Shown in pieces: positions 14,404 through 23,821 of a stretch of DNA of 64,000 bases. This DNA is from an uncultured Eubacteriales bacterium (GTDB taxonomy: Bacteria > Bacillota > Clostridia > Oscillospirales > Acutalibacteraceae): assembly GCA_934464585.1 (NCBI GenBank), contig CAKSJY010000002.1, forward strand, positions 86,768 through 150,767, written 5' to 3'. How positions within the stretch are numbered: position 1 is the first letter of the stretch; the number at the start of each line of letters is the position of its first letter. The notes beneath the pieces were generated by a model. It was not told the DNA's origin. It saw nothing but the letters and a program-made list of their open reading frames with translations, and ran no database searches. Both the position numbers and the translations under genes were made by a program.

Positions 14404-16626
14404 ATGCCAAAAGGAACAACTTTAAGAATGTGGAGAAGGTCTTTGATAGTGTTGGTTGTTTTGGTTGCAGTTGGATTTTCTGTAATTATATTTCGGCTTG
14501 CAAAGCTACAGCTAATTGATGGCGAAAGTTTGCAGCAAAAAGCGATAGAACAGCAGCTTACAGATACAACAATAAATGCGCAAAGAGGTACTATATACGA
14601 TTGCAATATGAAGCCTTTGGCTCAAAGTGCAACAGTATGGACAGTGGTATTAGAGCCGGCTTACTTAAAAGATGATGCCGAAAAGGAATTGGTTTCAGAG
14701 GGTTTATCAAAAATTTTAGATATGGATAAGGATAGACTTAAAGAATTATGTGCTAAAAGATCGTTTTATACAGTTGCTAAAAGAAAAGTAGAAAATGATG
14801 TTAAAGAACAAATTATCAAGTTTAAAAATGATAATGATATAACAAATGGGATAAGATTAATAGAAGACTACAAAAGGTATTATCCATATGGAAACTTTGC
14901 TGCACCGGTTATAGGCTTTACAGGTACGGACAGCCAGGGCCTTTTAGGACTAGAAGCTTATTATGATAAATACTTAACGGGCCAACCAGGAAGGGTTATA
15001 ACTGCTAAAAATGCTAAGGGTACAGATATGCCATTTGACTATGAGCAGATGATACCGGCTCAGGATGGATATAGTTTAGTTTTATCTATTGATGAAGTTA
15101 TTCAACATTTCCTTGAGAAAAACCTTGAAGAAGCTGTTATAAATAATAAGGTTCAAAACAGAGCAACAGCAATTATCATGGACGTAAATACAGGTGAAGT
15201 CTTAGGCATGGCTGTAAAGGGAGATTTTGATCCAAATAAGCCATTTGAAATTGCAGATCAGGAAGCGGCAAAGAAAATAGAGGAACTTCCTGATGAGGAA
15301 AAATCTGCGGCAAAAGCAGAAGCCTTGCAAAAACAATGGAGAAATAAAGCTATAAGTGATACATATTACCCTGGATCTGTTTTTAAAATGGTTACAGCTT
15401 CTATGGGTATAGAAGAGAATGTGGTTGACGAAAATACACAATTTACATGCACTGGCGGAATGAAACCATATGAAGGGGCATCATATGTAAGATGTCATAA
15501 AACTACAGGCCATGGAACACAAACATTTTTGCAGGCACTTTGTAATTCTTGTAACCCAGCATTTATGATGCTTGGCCAAAGAGTAGGAGCTGAAAAATAT
15601 TACGAATATTATTGTGGATTTGGATTTTCTGAAAAAACAGGTATAGATTTACCCGGAGAGGCAAAAGATATATTCTTTAGCGAAGATGGAAGTATGGGAC
15701 CGATGGACTTAGCAGTTGCTTCCTTTGGTCAAAACTTTAGTATTACACCTATACAAATGTTAACTGCAGCTTCTGCAATTGCAAATGGTGGTAAGGTGGT
15801 TCAACCTCATCTTGTTAAGCAAATTATCGATAAAGACGGAAATATAATAGAATCATTTGGTACTACAGTTAAAAGGAATGCTATTTCTGAGGATACATCA
15901 AGAAGAGTTTGTGCAATGCTTCAAACAAATGCAACGATCGGATCTGGTAAAAATGGTTATGTAGCAGGATACCGCGTAGGAGGAAAAACAGGAACATCTG
16001 AAAAGATAGGAAGCAGTGGTGAAGGTGGAATGGATTATATAGCATCTTTCTGCGGCTTTGCTCCTGCGGAAAAAGCTCAGGTTGCAATGCTTGTGTTCTG
16101 TGATACTCCAAAGGGTGACAGCTATTATGGAAGTGCAGTCGCAGCCCCTATTTTTGCTAAGGTAATGCAAGAGGTTTTACCATATTTAGGAATAGAGAAA
16201 AAATATACAGAAGAGGAGCTCTTAAAGTTAGCGGTTAGTACCCCATCTGTGGTTGGAAAGAGCGTTAGTGAGGCTAAAAGTTTAATAACTCAGGCAGAGC
16301 TTAATGTTAATGTAATGGGTTCAGGAGATAAAGTTGTTTCTCAAATACCAGAGGCATCAAGACAAATACCAAAAGAAGGAACTGTGGTTTTATATACAGA
16401 CCAAGATAGTACTGCAGAGACTGTTACAGTACCTAAGTTTATAGGTCTTACTATGGCTCAGGCCAATGAGTTGGCAGCTTCATCAGGGCTTAATATATCT
16501 ATAGTTGGTTCTACATCCTCTGCAAGCAGTGTTGTATCGTCGAGCCAGAGTATAGAAGAAGGGGCACAGGTTCCTCCTGGTACAATAGTTAGTGTGAACT
16601 TTATTCAAAAAGATCAGGTTCAATAA
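14404..16626 (+). CDS. Class B penicillin-binding protein with two PASTA domains (FtsI/PBP2x/SpoVD type)
   Basis: Septal peptidoglycan transpeptidase. After a short cytoplasmic tail and one membrane anchor (about residues 12-32), the order is dimerisation domain with NAQRGTIYD, the transpeptidase domain with SVFK (active Ser), SCN and KTG boxes, then two PASTA domains (about 615-675 and 680-738), beginning TPSVVGKSVSEAKSL and VTVPKFIGLTMAQA. Start at 14404 is set by GGGGGG seven bases upstream. Two PASTA domains are typical of PBP2x and SpoVD; which it is cannot be told here. It begins its own transcript after the 14310 terminator. Confidence 0.93.
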   Translation: MPKGTTLRMWRRSLIVLVVLVAVGFSVIIFRLAKLQLIDGESLQQKAIEQQLTDTTINAQRGTIYDCNMKPLAQSATVWTVVLEPAYLKDDAEKELVSEGLSKILDMDKDRLKELCAKRSFYTVAKRKVENDVKEQIIKFKNDNDITNGIRLIEDYKRYYPYGNFAAPVIGFTGTDSQGLLGLEAYYDKYLTGQPGRVITAKNAKGTDMPFDYEQMIPAQDGYSLVLSIDEVIQHFLEKNLEEAVINNKVQNRATAIIMDVNTGEVLGMAVKGDFDPNKPFEIADQEAAKKIEELPDEEKSAAKAEALQKQWRNKAISDTYYPGSVFKMVTASMGIEENVVDENTQFTCTGGMKPYEGASYVRCHKTTGHGTQTFLQALCNSCNPAFMMLGQRVGAEKYYEYYCGFGFSEKTGIDLPGEAKDIFFSEDGSMGPMDLAVASFGQNFSITPIQMLTAASAIANGGKVVQPHLVKQIIDKDGNIIESFGTTVKRNAISEDTSRRVCAMLQTNATIGSGKNGYVAGYRVGGKTGTSEKIGSSGEGGMDYIASFCGFAPAEKAQVAMLVFCDTPKGDSYYGSAVAAPIFAKVMQEVLPYLGIEKKYTEEELLKLAVSTPSVVGKSVSEAKSLITQAELNVNVMGSGDKVVSQIPEASRQIPKEGTVVLYTDQDSTAETVTVPKFIGLTMAQANELAASSGLNISIVGSTSSASSVVSSSQSIEEGAQVPPGTIVSVNFIQKDQVQ

Positions 16627-16704
16627 TAAATTACATAGCATATATTCTAAGTAGAAAATTTAATATAGTTTTTTATAAAAACCAAATTTAAAGGAGACTT
16701 AAAT

Positions 16705-17742
16705 ATGAATGGATTTTGGTCATTAATTGCAGCAGTTATGTCATTTTCGATTACTGCAATATTGGGAAAATATTTAATTCCATTTTTGAAGAAATTAAAA
16801 TATGGTCAAACAATATTAGAGGATGGGCCATCCTGGCATAAAAATAAGCAAGGAACCCCTACAATGGGAGGAATTATGTTTATTGTTGGTATATTTGTAA
16901 CGATAATTACTTGTGTACCGTTATATTACTTCTTCTCAAAGGGAAGTATATTTAATATGGCAGAAACTCCGGTTATGTCAACAAAGGTATTTTCAGGAAT
17001 AGGTATGGCAATAGGCTTTGGAGCAATAGGCTTTATAGATGACTATATAAAAGTTGTGAAAAAAAGGAACCTTGGTCTTACTGCAATTCAAAAGATGATT
17101 CTTCAGTTTTTAGTAGCAGGCGCTTATTTATTTAGTGTATATTATTCACAAAAATCTAATGGTGCGATTAGCACAACATCAACAATAATTCCGTTTGTTG
17201 GATCTGTAGATATAGGACCTATATATTGGGTACTTGCAGCACTTTTAATAGTTGGAATGACTAATGCTGTAAACTTTACAGATGGAATAGATGGTCTTAA
17301 TGCATCAGTTACCTTTTTTGCGGCAGTATTTTTCATGGTAATCGCTGGCTTTTTAGGAATGTTGGGAATAAGTATATCTGCAGCAGCATTAGCAGGGGGA
17401 TGTTTGGGCTTTCTTATTTGGAATTTCCATCCGGCAAAGGTGTTTATGGGCGATACAGGTTCACTCTTTTTCGGTGGTATGGTATGTGCTTTAGCTTTTG
17501 GAATTAACGCACCAATAATTTTGTTATTGTTAGGAATAGTATATATATGTGAAATATGTTCTGTAGTACTTCAGGTTACATATTTTAAGGCAACAAAAGG
17601 AAAAAGACTCTTTAAAATGAGTCCTATACATCACCACTTTGAAATGTGTGGTTGGTCTGAGGTAAAGATATGTTCTAATTTTAGTTTAGTTGAAATAATA
17701 GCTGGAATAATAGCTTTAGTAGTAGTTTTCTTTGGAATGTAA
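16705..17742 (+). CDS. mraY: MraY, phospho-MurNAc-pentapeptide transferase
   Basis: Polytopic membrane enzyme that makes lipid I from UDP-MurNAc-pentapeptide and undecaprenyl phosphate. About ten hydrophobic segments are visible. Catalytic motifs are present: FIDDYIKVVKKRNLG (Asp pair), NAVNFTDGIDGL, and the MGDTGSLFFGG loop. The HHHFE loop near the C-terminus (SPIHHHFEMCGW) is also diagnostic. Length (345) is slightly longer than usual. AAAGGAGA lies before the ATG. murD, usually next, is absent; ftsW follows after 27 bp. Confidence 0.96.
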   Translation: MNGFWSLIAAVMSFSITAILGKYLIPFLKKLKYGQTILEDGPSWHKNKQGTPTMGGIMFIVGIFVTIITCVPLYYFFSKGSIFNMAETPVMSTKVFSGIGMAIGFGAIGFIDDYIKVVKKRNLGLTAIQKMILQFLVAGAYLFSVYYSQKSNGAISTTSTIIPFVGSVDIGPIYWVLAALLIVGMTNAVNFTDGIDGLNASVTFFAAVFFMVIAGFLGMLGISISAAALAGGCLGFLIWNFHPAKVFMGDTGSLFFGGMVCALAFGINAPIILLLLGIVYICEICSVVLQVTYFKATKGKRLFKMSPIHHHFEMCGWSEVKICSNFSLVEIIAGIIALVVVFFGM

Positions 17743-17769
17743 AATAATAAAAAGAGGAGGAATTGAGTA

Positions 17770-18993
17770 ATGAACGGCGAAAATGTAGGTAGGTTGCCCA
17801 GATCATATCCCCAAAATAAAGAGAGGCAACAGCAAAACCGAAAGCCGAAAGCAAAAAAGACAAGAAAGAAATTCAAGGCATTTTCGATACGTTCAGGCCT
17901 GGATATGCCCTTCTTCTTTTTAGTACTTACTTTATTAGTTATAGGGCTTGTTATGCTTTTTTCGGCAAGTTATCCGTATGCGTATTACAATATGAATGGT
18001 AATAGTTACTATTTTATAAAAAACCAGATAGTTTTTGCTATTATGGGGTTTGTTGCTATGATAGCACTTTCCTATTTAGACTATCATCACTTGCATAAAT
18101 TTGCATTTCCCTCTTTGGCTGTATCATTTGCTTTACTTGTTTTGGTTTTGTTTATGCCTGTAGTAAATGGGGTACACAGATGGATTCAATTGGGTTCATT
18201 TAGTTTTCAGGCATCTGAGATAACGAAATTTGCAATTGTTTTGTCGTTTGCTCATATTATATCGATTAATTTTAGGAAAATGTCGACTTTTAAATATGGT
18301 ATACTTCCGTTTGCAATAATTTTGTTGCCTACAGTTGTTTTGCTTGCCTTAGAGCCTCATATATCCTGTACGGTTATAGTTGTTTTACTTTCGGCTTTAA
18401 TGTTGTTTATAGGTGGGGTACAGCTTAAATGGTTTGGTATGGTTTTGGGGGCTATTTCTGCAGGACTTATATATCTTGTAGTTTTTACAGATAAGCTTAC
18501 TTATGCTAATGACCGAATTTCAGGCTGGCTTGATCCTTTTTCATCAACTTCAGGAGCAGATACCTGGCAGACAAAGCAAGGTCTTTATGCTATTGGTTCA
18601 GGAGGACTTTTAGGTGTTGGGCTTGGAAATTCAAGGCAGAAATATTTATATATTCCAGAACCCCAAAACGATTTTATTTTTTCTGTAGTTTGTGAAGAAT
18701 TAGGCTTTATAGGCGCATTAATAATATTGATATTGTTTGCAATGCTTATATGGAGAGGAATTGTACTTTCTATGAGGGCAAAAGATAAATTTGGAATGCT
18801 TTTAGGAATAGGCCTTACTGTTCAGGTTGGATTGCAGGTTGTTTTAAATATCGCAGTTGTAACAAATACAATACCAAACACAGGAATAAGCTTACCGTTC
18901 TTTAGTTATGGTGGCTCGTCATTGATGATGCTTTTGGCACAGATGGGGATAATTTTGTCTATTTCACGTACATCCAATATTGAAAAAACTTAG
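17770..18993 (+). CDS. ftsW: FtsW-family SEDS glycosyltransferase
   Basis: Lipid II polymerase of septal wall synthesis, paired with the class B PBP encoded upstream. A basic cytoplasmic tail of about 50 residues precedes about ten membrane segments. SEDS hallmarks include the GVHRWIQLGSFSFQASEITKF stretch (the first W/R loop), YQ..-type LTYANDRISGWLDPF, SGGLLGVGLGNSRQKYLYIPE, and NTIPNTGISLPFFSYGGSS near the end. SpoVE is an alternative name for the same fold. It is 12 bp before murG, suggesting coupled expression. Confidence 0.92.
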   Translation: MNGENVGRLPRSYPQNKERQQQNRKPKAKKTRKKFKAFSIRSGLDMPFFFLVLTLLVIGLVMLFSASYPYAYYNMNGNSYYFIKNQIVFAIMGFVAMIALSYLDYHHLHKFAFPSLAVSFALLVLVLFMPVVNGVHRWIQLGSFSFQASEITKFAIVLSFAHIISINFRKMSTFKYGILPFAIILLPTVVLLALEPHISCTVIVVLLSALMLFIGGVQLKWFGMVLGAISAGLIYLVVFTDKLTYANDRISGWLDPFSSTSGADTWQTKQGLYAIGSGGLLGVGLGNSRQKYLYIPEPQNDFIFSVVCEELGFIGALIILILFAMLIWRGIVLSMRAKDKFGMLLGIGLTVQVGLQVVLNIAVVTNTIPNTGISLPFFSYGGSSLMMLLAQMGIILSISRTSNIEKT

Positions 18994-19005
18994 GGAGATA
19001 ATTAG

Positions 19006-20121
19006 ATGAGAATAATATTTGCAGGCGGTGGTACAGCAGGGCATATAAACCCGGCGTTAGCTGTAGCCGGATATATAAGAGAACACGATAAAAGTGCTAA
19101 GATTTTATATGTTGGTGCTGTAGATTCTATGGAGGAAAAACTTGCTAAAAGAGCAGGATTTGATTTTAAAGGTATTCATATATCCGGCTTTTCAAGAGAG
19201 ATAAGTATTAGAGGATTAAAGAAAAATCTAATTACAGCAAAGAGAATAGTGACTTCAAGTATAGAATCAAAGAAGATAATAAAAGAGTTTAAACCTGATA
19301 TTTGTATGGGTACGGGCGGCTATGTAAGTGGTCCTGTGCTTAAGACAGCTCATAGTTTAGGGGTACCTATTATTATACATGAGCAAAATGCTTTCCCGGG
19401 TGTAGCAAATAAGATGCTTTCTAAGCGTGCAGAAAAAGTTATGTTGGCTTCAGAAGAAGCAAGAAAGTATTTTAATGAAAAGTGTGATATTGTATTAACA
19501 GGAAATCCAGTGAGAATGCAAATCATAAACGCAGATAAAAAAATTGCTAGAGAGAAATTGGGCCTTGATTCTCGTCCGGTTGTTTTGTCATTTGGCGGAA
19601 GCCTTGGTGCCAGAAAAGTTAATGAAGCGGTTGCAGACCTAATTGTGGATACCTCTAAAGACGATAGATACCAGCATATTCATGCTTATGGTAAGTATGG
19701 AAAATGGTTCAATGATCTATTGATGCAAAAGGGTGTTGATGTTAAAAAGCATCCAAATCTTGATATAAGAGAATTTATAGACAATATGGATATGTGTCTT
19801 GCTGCTGCAGATATAGTTATATGTAGAGCGGGCGCTATAACCTTAAGTGAGCTTCAGGTTCAAGGAAAGGCCTCTATATTGATTCCTTCTCCAAATGTTG
19901 CGGAGAACCATCAGTATCATAATGCTATGTCTATGGTGAAAAATAATGCAGCGGAAATATTAGAAGAAAAAGATTTAACAGGTGCAAGCTTAATTGCAAA
20001 GGTTGATAAAATATTAAAAAATAAGGATATTTTAGATAAATTAGAATTAAATGCAAAAAATATGTCTATAGTAAATACAAATGAGAAAATTTATGATATA
20101 ATTAAAAAGATAGTGGGTTGA
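19006..20121 (+). CDS. murG: MurG, lipid II synthase
   Basis: Membrane-associated glycosyltransferase adding GlcNAc to lipid I on the inner face of the membrane. The N-terminal GGGTAGHINPALAVA loop, the G-rich GTGGYVSGPVL, HEQNAFPGVANK, and the C-terminal nucleotide-binding FGGSLGA and CRAGAITLSEL motifs are all present. Length (371) is typical. It ends the run that starts at the 14341 promoter. A gap of about 95 bases with no clear terminator separates it from murA, so readthrough is likely. Confidence 0.96.
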   Translation: MRIIFAGGGTAGHINPALAVAGYIREHDKSAKILYVGAVDSMEEKLAKRAGFDFKGIHISGFSREISIRGLKKNLITAKRIVTSSIESKKIIKEFKPDICMGTGGYVSGPVLKTAHSLGVPIIIHEQNAFPGVANKMLSKRAEKVMLASEEARKYFNEKCDIVLTGNPVRMQIINADKKIAREKLGLDSRPVVLSFGGSLGARKVNEAVADLIVDTSKDDRYQHIHAYGKYGKWFNDLLMQKGVDVKKHPNLDIREFIDNMDMCLAAADIVICRAGAITLSELQVQGKASILIPSPNVAENHQYHNAMSMVKNNAAEILEEKDLTGASLIAKVDKILKNKDILDKLELNAKNMSIVNTNEKIYDIIKKIVG

Positions 20122-20215
20122 TTATCAACTTATTATTTCACGACATCTTATTAATTGACATAATATATTAACATAATTGTGTATGTTATTTATGTTTTAA
20201 GAAAGGGTGTCTGTG

Positions 20216-21469
20216 ATGTCAAAGCTTTTAATAGAAGGTCTAAGAAAATTAAACGGGGAAATTGACATACATGGCGCAAAAAATAGTGTGCTCCCCATTT
20301 TGGCATCAACAATATTATGTAAAGGCGATTGTATAATACATAATTGTCCCGATTTATCAGATGTAGATGTTTCAATCGAAATTCTAGAATATTTGGGAGC
20401 ATCGGTAAAAAGAGAACAAAATACATTGATTGTAAATACAGATAACGTTTCGAAGTATGATATACCTGATATGTTAATGAGAGAAATGCGTTCCTCTATT
20501 ATATTTTTGGGTGCTGTTATTTCCAGATTTAAAAAGGCAAGGCTATCTTTTCCAGGAGGCTGTGAACTTGGTCCCAGACCAATAGATTTACATTTAAAGG
20601 CGCTTAAGAGTATGAATATCTCTATAAAAGAAGATCATGGCTTTTTAGATTGTCTTGTTGAAAAGGATATAACAGGAGCGGAGATTAATTTATCATTCCC
20701 AAGTGTGGGAGCAACTGAAAATATAATACTTGCAGCGGCTTGTGCCAATGGAAAAACAGTAATAAATAATGCTGCAAGGGAGCCTGAAATTTGCGATTTA
20801 GCTAACTTTTTAAATAAATGTGGTGCTAACATTCATGGGGCTGGTGAAGGTATTATAATTATATACGGAAAACCATCATTACAGAATTGTGAGCATAGTA
20901 TTATTCCTGATAGAATAGTAGCTACTACATTTATGGCGTCCATTATTGCAACAAGGGGTAAAGGTGTAATAAAAAATATAAACACCGAACATTTAAAGTC
21001 TATTATTCCTATTTTCGAGGAAGCAGGGGTAAAATTAAACATTTGCGATAGTATGATTGACATTAAGTCGAGTGAAAAAATTTCTCCGGTTAAAATGATT
21101 AGAACAATGCCATATCCGGGTTTTCCAACGGATGCGCAAGCTCCTATTATGGCAATGCTTGCATTGTCTGACGGCAACAGCATGTTTATAGAAAATATAT
21201 TCGACAGTCGTTATAAGCATGTAGATGAGCTTACAAGGATGGGTGCCAACATAAAGGTGGAAGGTAAAGTGGCAGTTGTAGAAGGAGTAGAGAGGCTATA
21301 CGGTGCGGTAGTAAACTCGACAGATCTAAGAGGGGCTGCGTCGTTAGTTGTTGCAGGATTAGCAGCTGATGGAAGAACGATTATAAATGATCTTAAACAT
21401 ATAGACAGAGGATATGAAAAAATAGAAGACAAATTAAATTCTATAGGAGCAAAGGTGAAAAGGATCTGA
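20216..21469 (+). CDS. murA: MurA, UDP-GlcNAc 1-carboxyvinyltransferase
   Basis: First committed enzyme of peptidoglycan synthesis, adding enolpyruvate to UDP-GlcNAc. The repeated alpha/beta folds of EPSP-synthase type are recognisable. HGAKNSVLPILAS marks the N-terminus, PGGCELGPRPIDLHL carries the catalytic Cys (fosfomycin target), and the C-terminal half has PGFPTDAQAPIMAML and DLRGAASLVVAGLAADG. I chose the ATG at 20216 with GAAAGG about nine bases upstream. It occupies the place where murC/murB often lie in Clostridia, four bases before ftsQ. Confidence 0.95.
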   Translation: MSKLLIEGLRKLNGEIDIHGAKNSVLPILASTILCKGDCIIHNCPDLSDVDVSIEILEYLGASVKREQNTLIVNTDNVSKYDIPDMLMREMRSSIIFLGAVISRFKKARLSFPGGCELGPRPIDLHLKALKSMNISIKEDHGFLDCLVEKDITGAEINLSFPSVGATENIILAAACANGKTVINNAAREPEICDLANFLNKCGANIHGAGEGIIIIYGKPSLQNCEHSIIPDRIVATTFMASIIATRGKGVIKNINTEHLKSIIPIFEEAGVKLNICDSMIDIKSSEKISPVKMIRTMPYPGFPTDAQAPIMAMLALSDGNSMFIENIFDSRYKHVDELTRMGANIKVEGKVAVVEGVERLYGAVVNSTDLRGAASLVVAGLAADGRTIINDLKHIDRGYEKIEDKLNSIGAKVKRI

Positions 21470-21473
21470 TTTT

Positions 21474-22280
21474 ATGAAAAAAGAGTTAAAAAAAACAGGA
21501 AAAGTAAAGTCGAGAAAAAAAGCGCCTAAGACTGCATTTACAAGAAAGCTTAGGCTTATAACTTTTTATTTTAGTTTGCTGTTTATTATAGTTTCTATAG
21601 GTATAGTTCTGTCTTTAACGGTTTTGTTTAAAATTGATAAGGTTGATGTTGATGGAGATACAAGATACGACAAAAACAAGATAATATCTGAGTGTACAAT
21701 AAAAAAGGGCGAAAACCTTTTGCTTGCAGATTCTAAAGATTGTAAAGAAAAAGTAGAGAATGAGTTTCCTTATATAGACGAAGTTTGTGTGAATAAGTGT
21801 ATACCCTCAAAAGTTGTCTTAAAGATTAAGGAAGCTCAAGTCTTTGGTACGATTGAACTTGAAAACAATAAATATGCTATTATTAGCGACAGCACAAAGG
21901 TTCTTGATATAGTAGATACACCACCAGAAGGATTTGCAATTATTAAAGGTACGAATATAAAGGACGTAGAGCTGTCGCAGCACTTGCATTTAGATAATGA
22001 TTACATAAAAAATGAGTTTTTAGATATTACAGCTGCCTTAAGAAAGTATGACATTACTAATGTTACAGAAATTGATTTAGCCAATGGTCTTAATATTAAT
22101 TTAATATATGACGGAAGAATAAGAATAATTCTTGGAAGAAACGATGATATCGACTACAAAGTTCAAACTGCTAATGAGATAATCAAGAACAAGCTTAACT
22201 CTACAGAAAGAGGAACTTTAGACCTTTCCGTAACTTCTGAGGATGGCCATTCATATTTTATGCCAGAATATGTATCGTAG
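21474..22280 (+). CDS. ftsQ: FtsQ/DivIB-type division protein
   Basis: Bitopic divisome protein. A basic cytoplasmic tail rich in Lys (about 25 residues) is followed by one membrane segment (about 31-55), then a POTRA domain starting with FKIDKVDVDGDTRYDKNKI, and a beta domain to the C-terminus. The start is four bases after the murA stop. It lies directly upstream of ftsZ as in many Firmicutes. Sequence divergence in this family is high, so the assignment rests on architecture, the POTRA pattern and position. Confidence 0.88.
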   Translation: MKKELKKTGKVKSRKKAPKTAFTRKLRLITFYFSLLFIIVSIGIVLSLTVLFKIDKVDVDGDTRYDKNKIISECTIKKGENLLLADSKDCKEKVENEFPYIDEVCVNKCIPSKVVLKIKEAQVFGTIELENNKYAIISDSTKVLDIVDTPPEGFAIIKGTNIKDVELSQHLHLDNDYIKNEFLDITAALRKYDITNVTEIDLANGLNINLIYDGRIRIILGRNDDIDYKVQTANEIIKNKLNSTERGTLDLSVTSEDGHSYFMPEYVS

Positions 22281-22423
22281 TATTCGTGAATTTTGTATTC
22301 ACTACACATAAATTGGAGGTTGAAAATATTTGTTCTATTTGAGTGTTGAAATTTGTTTTAAAAAGTGTTAAATTACTATTATGTAATTATATTTGGAAAG
22401 TAATTAAGTTAGGGGGAAGTCAT

Positions 22424-23581
22424 TTGTCTTTTGAGTTAGAGAATGACCTTGATAATATAGTACAAATTAAAGTAATAGGTGTCGGCGGTGGTGGCGGTAA
22501 CGCTGTCGACAGAATGGTAAGCTCCGGTGTTAAATGTGTAGAATTTATTTCGGTTAATACTGATAGGCAAGCTTTATTAAGGTCAAAAGCATCGCAAAAA
22601 ATTCAAATAGGTGAAAAAATCACCCATGGTAAAGGTGCAGGTTCTAAACCTGAAATAGGTCAAAAATCTGCAGAAGAAAGTAGAGAAGATATAGCCGCAG
22701 CTTTAAAGGGAACAGATATGGTGTTCATTACTGCCGGGATGGGCGGTGGAACAGGTACAGGTGCAGCCCCGGTTGTTGCAGAAATTGCAAAGGAACTTGG
22801 AATATTAACAGTTGGTATAGTAACAAAGCCGTTTTCTTTTGAAGGAAGAAGACGTATGACACAAGCAGAAAATGGTATTGCTCAACTTAGAGAACATGTG
22901 GATTCATTGGTTGTTATACCGAATGAAAGATTAAAATATGCCAGTGAGCAGAGAATAACTTTAGCTAATGCATTTGCTGTTGCTGATGATGTCTTAAGAC
23001 AAGGTGTACAAAGTATCTCTGACTTAATATTGCTTCCGGGACTAGTTAACCTAGACTTTGCTGATGTTACAGCCGTAATGAAGGGTGCAGGATACGCACA
23101 TATGGGTGTTGGACGAGCTACTGGTAAACAAAAATCCGAAGATGCTGCTAATATGGCGATTTCCAGCCCATTGCTTGAAACTGCTATTAACGGTGCAAGG
23201 GGTGTTATAATAAATATAACATCATCTCCGGATATTGGTCTTGATGAAATCGAAATAGCATCTTCTATGATAGCAGACCAGGCAGATCCTGAAGCTAATA
23301 TTATTTGGGGTGCAGCATTTGATGAGGCTATGGACGATGAGATAAGTGTAACAGTTATTGCGACTGGCTTCGATACTAAAGAGCAGACTCCTACAGAAAT
23401 GCCTTTAAAAAAAACTGTAGATAAATCTTCAACTGATAATAGTACTTTTTCTTATTTAAAATCGGCAGAATCGATGAATGTAAAGACTGAAAATAAGACT
23501 ACACCTAGTCCGATTACTAATGAAAGTTCATCTGAAGAAGACACATTTTATGATATAATGTCAATTTTTAATAGAAAATAA
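22424..23581 (+). CDS. ftsZ: FtsZ, tubulin-like division GTPase
   Basis: Forms the cytokinetic Z-ring. GTP-binding elements are clear: [17 protein letters not shown], the tubulin signature [11 protein letters not shown], and the NLDFADV T7-type loop. A variable linker of about 45 residues ends in [13 protein letters not shown], the C-terminal peptide that binds FtsA/SepF/ZapA-type partners. The upstream in-frame sequence is not FtsZ-like, so I start at TTG 22424 with AGGGGGA before it. A clear terminator follows. Confidence 0.96.
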   Translation: MSFELENDLDNIVQIKVIGVGGGGGNAVDRMVSSGVKCVEFISVNTDRQALLRSKASQKIQIGEKITHGKGAGSKPEIGQKSAEESREDIAAALKGTDMVFITAGMGGGTGTGAAPVVAEIAKELGILTVGIVTKPFSFEGRRRMTQAENGIAQLREHVDSLVVIPNERLKYASEQRITLANAFAVADDVLRQGVQSISDLILLPGLVNLDFADVTAVMKGAGYAHMGVGRATGKQKSEDAANMAISSPLLETAINGARGVIINITSSPDIGLDEIEIASSMIADQADPEANIIWGAAFDEAMDDEISVTVIATGFDTKEQTPTEMPLKKTVDKSSTDNSTFSYLKSAESMNVKTENKTTPSPITNESSSEEDTFYDIMSIFNRK

Positions 23582-23604
23582 ATTAAATTTAATATTTTTT
23601 GCAG

Positions 23605-23646
23605 ACAGCACTGGCGCATAGCTTAGTGCTGTTTTTGCATTATCAT
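23605..23646 (+). terminator. Rho-independent terminator after ftsZ
   Basis: ACAGCACT (23605-23612) and AGTGCTGT (23635-23642) pair around a long loop and are followed by five T. This ends the division cluster. Confidence 0.85.
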
Positions 23647-23713
23647 TTTTGTTTACTAGTAATCTATGATTAAATGTACGAAGAAATAATGGGATTTTTA
23701 TTGAAATAATGTG

Positions 23714-23741
23714 TTGATTAATTAAGGGGTTGTGTTATAAT
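23714..23741 (+). promoter_or_regulatory. Sigma-A promoter of the unknown gene at 23.8 kb
   Basis: TTGATT (23714-23719) and TATAAT (23736-23741) are 16 bp apart. With the ftsZ terminator upstream and the infC promoter downstream, the unknown gene is a single-gene unit. Confidence 0.65.
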
Positions 23742-23821
23742 ATAAATTATAAGTAGGTATATGTTATGTTTTTATATGGTTAAAGTGGACGTTATAAATA
23801 AATACTTGAGAGGTAGTTATT

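Noticed and set aside
20155..20183. TTGACA before murA as a promoter
   Set aside because: No acceptable -10 sequence lies at 16-18 bp; murA is more simply read through from murG.
22330..22371. A 13-codon TTG-initiated leader peptide before ftsZ
   Set aside because: It has GGAGG at fair spacing but the peptide has no pattern and ftsZ attenuation of this type is not established; evidence is too thin.
22343..22423. Longer FtsZ N-terminus starting at 22343
   Set aside because: The added residues are hydrophobic and unlike FtsZ, and there is no ribosome-binding site; TTG 22424 has one.
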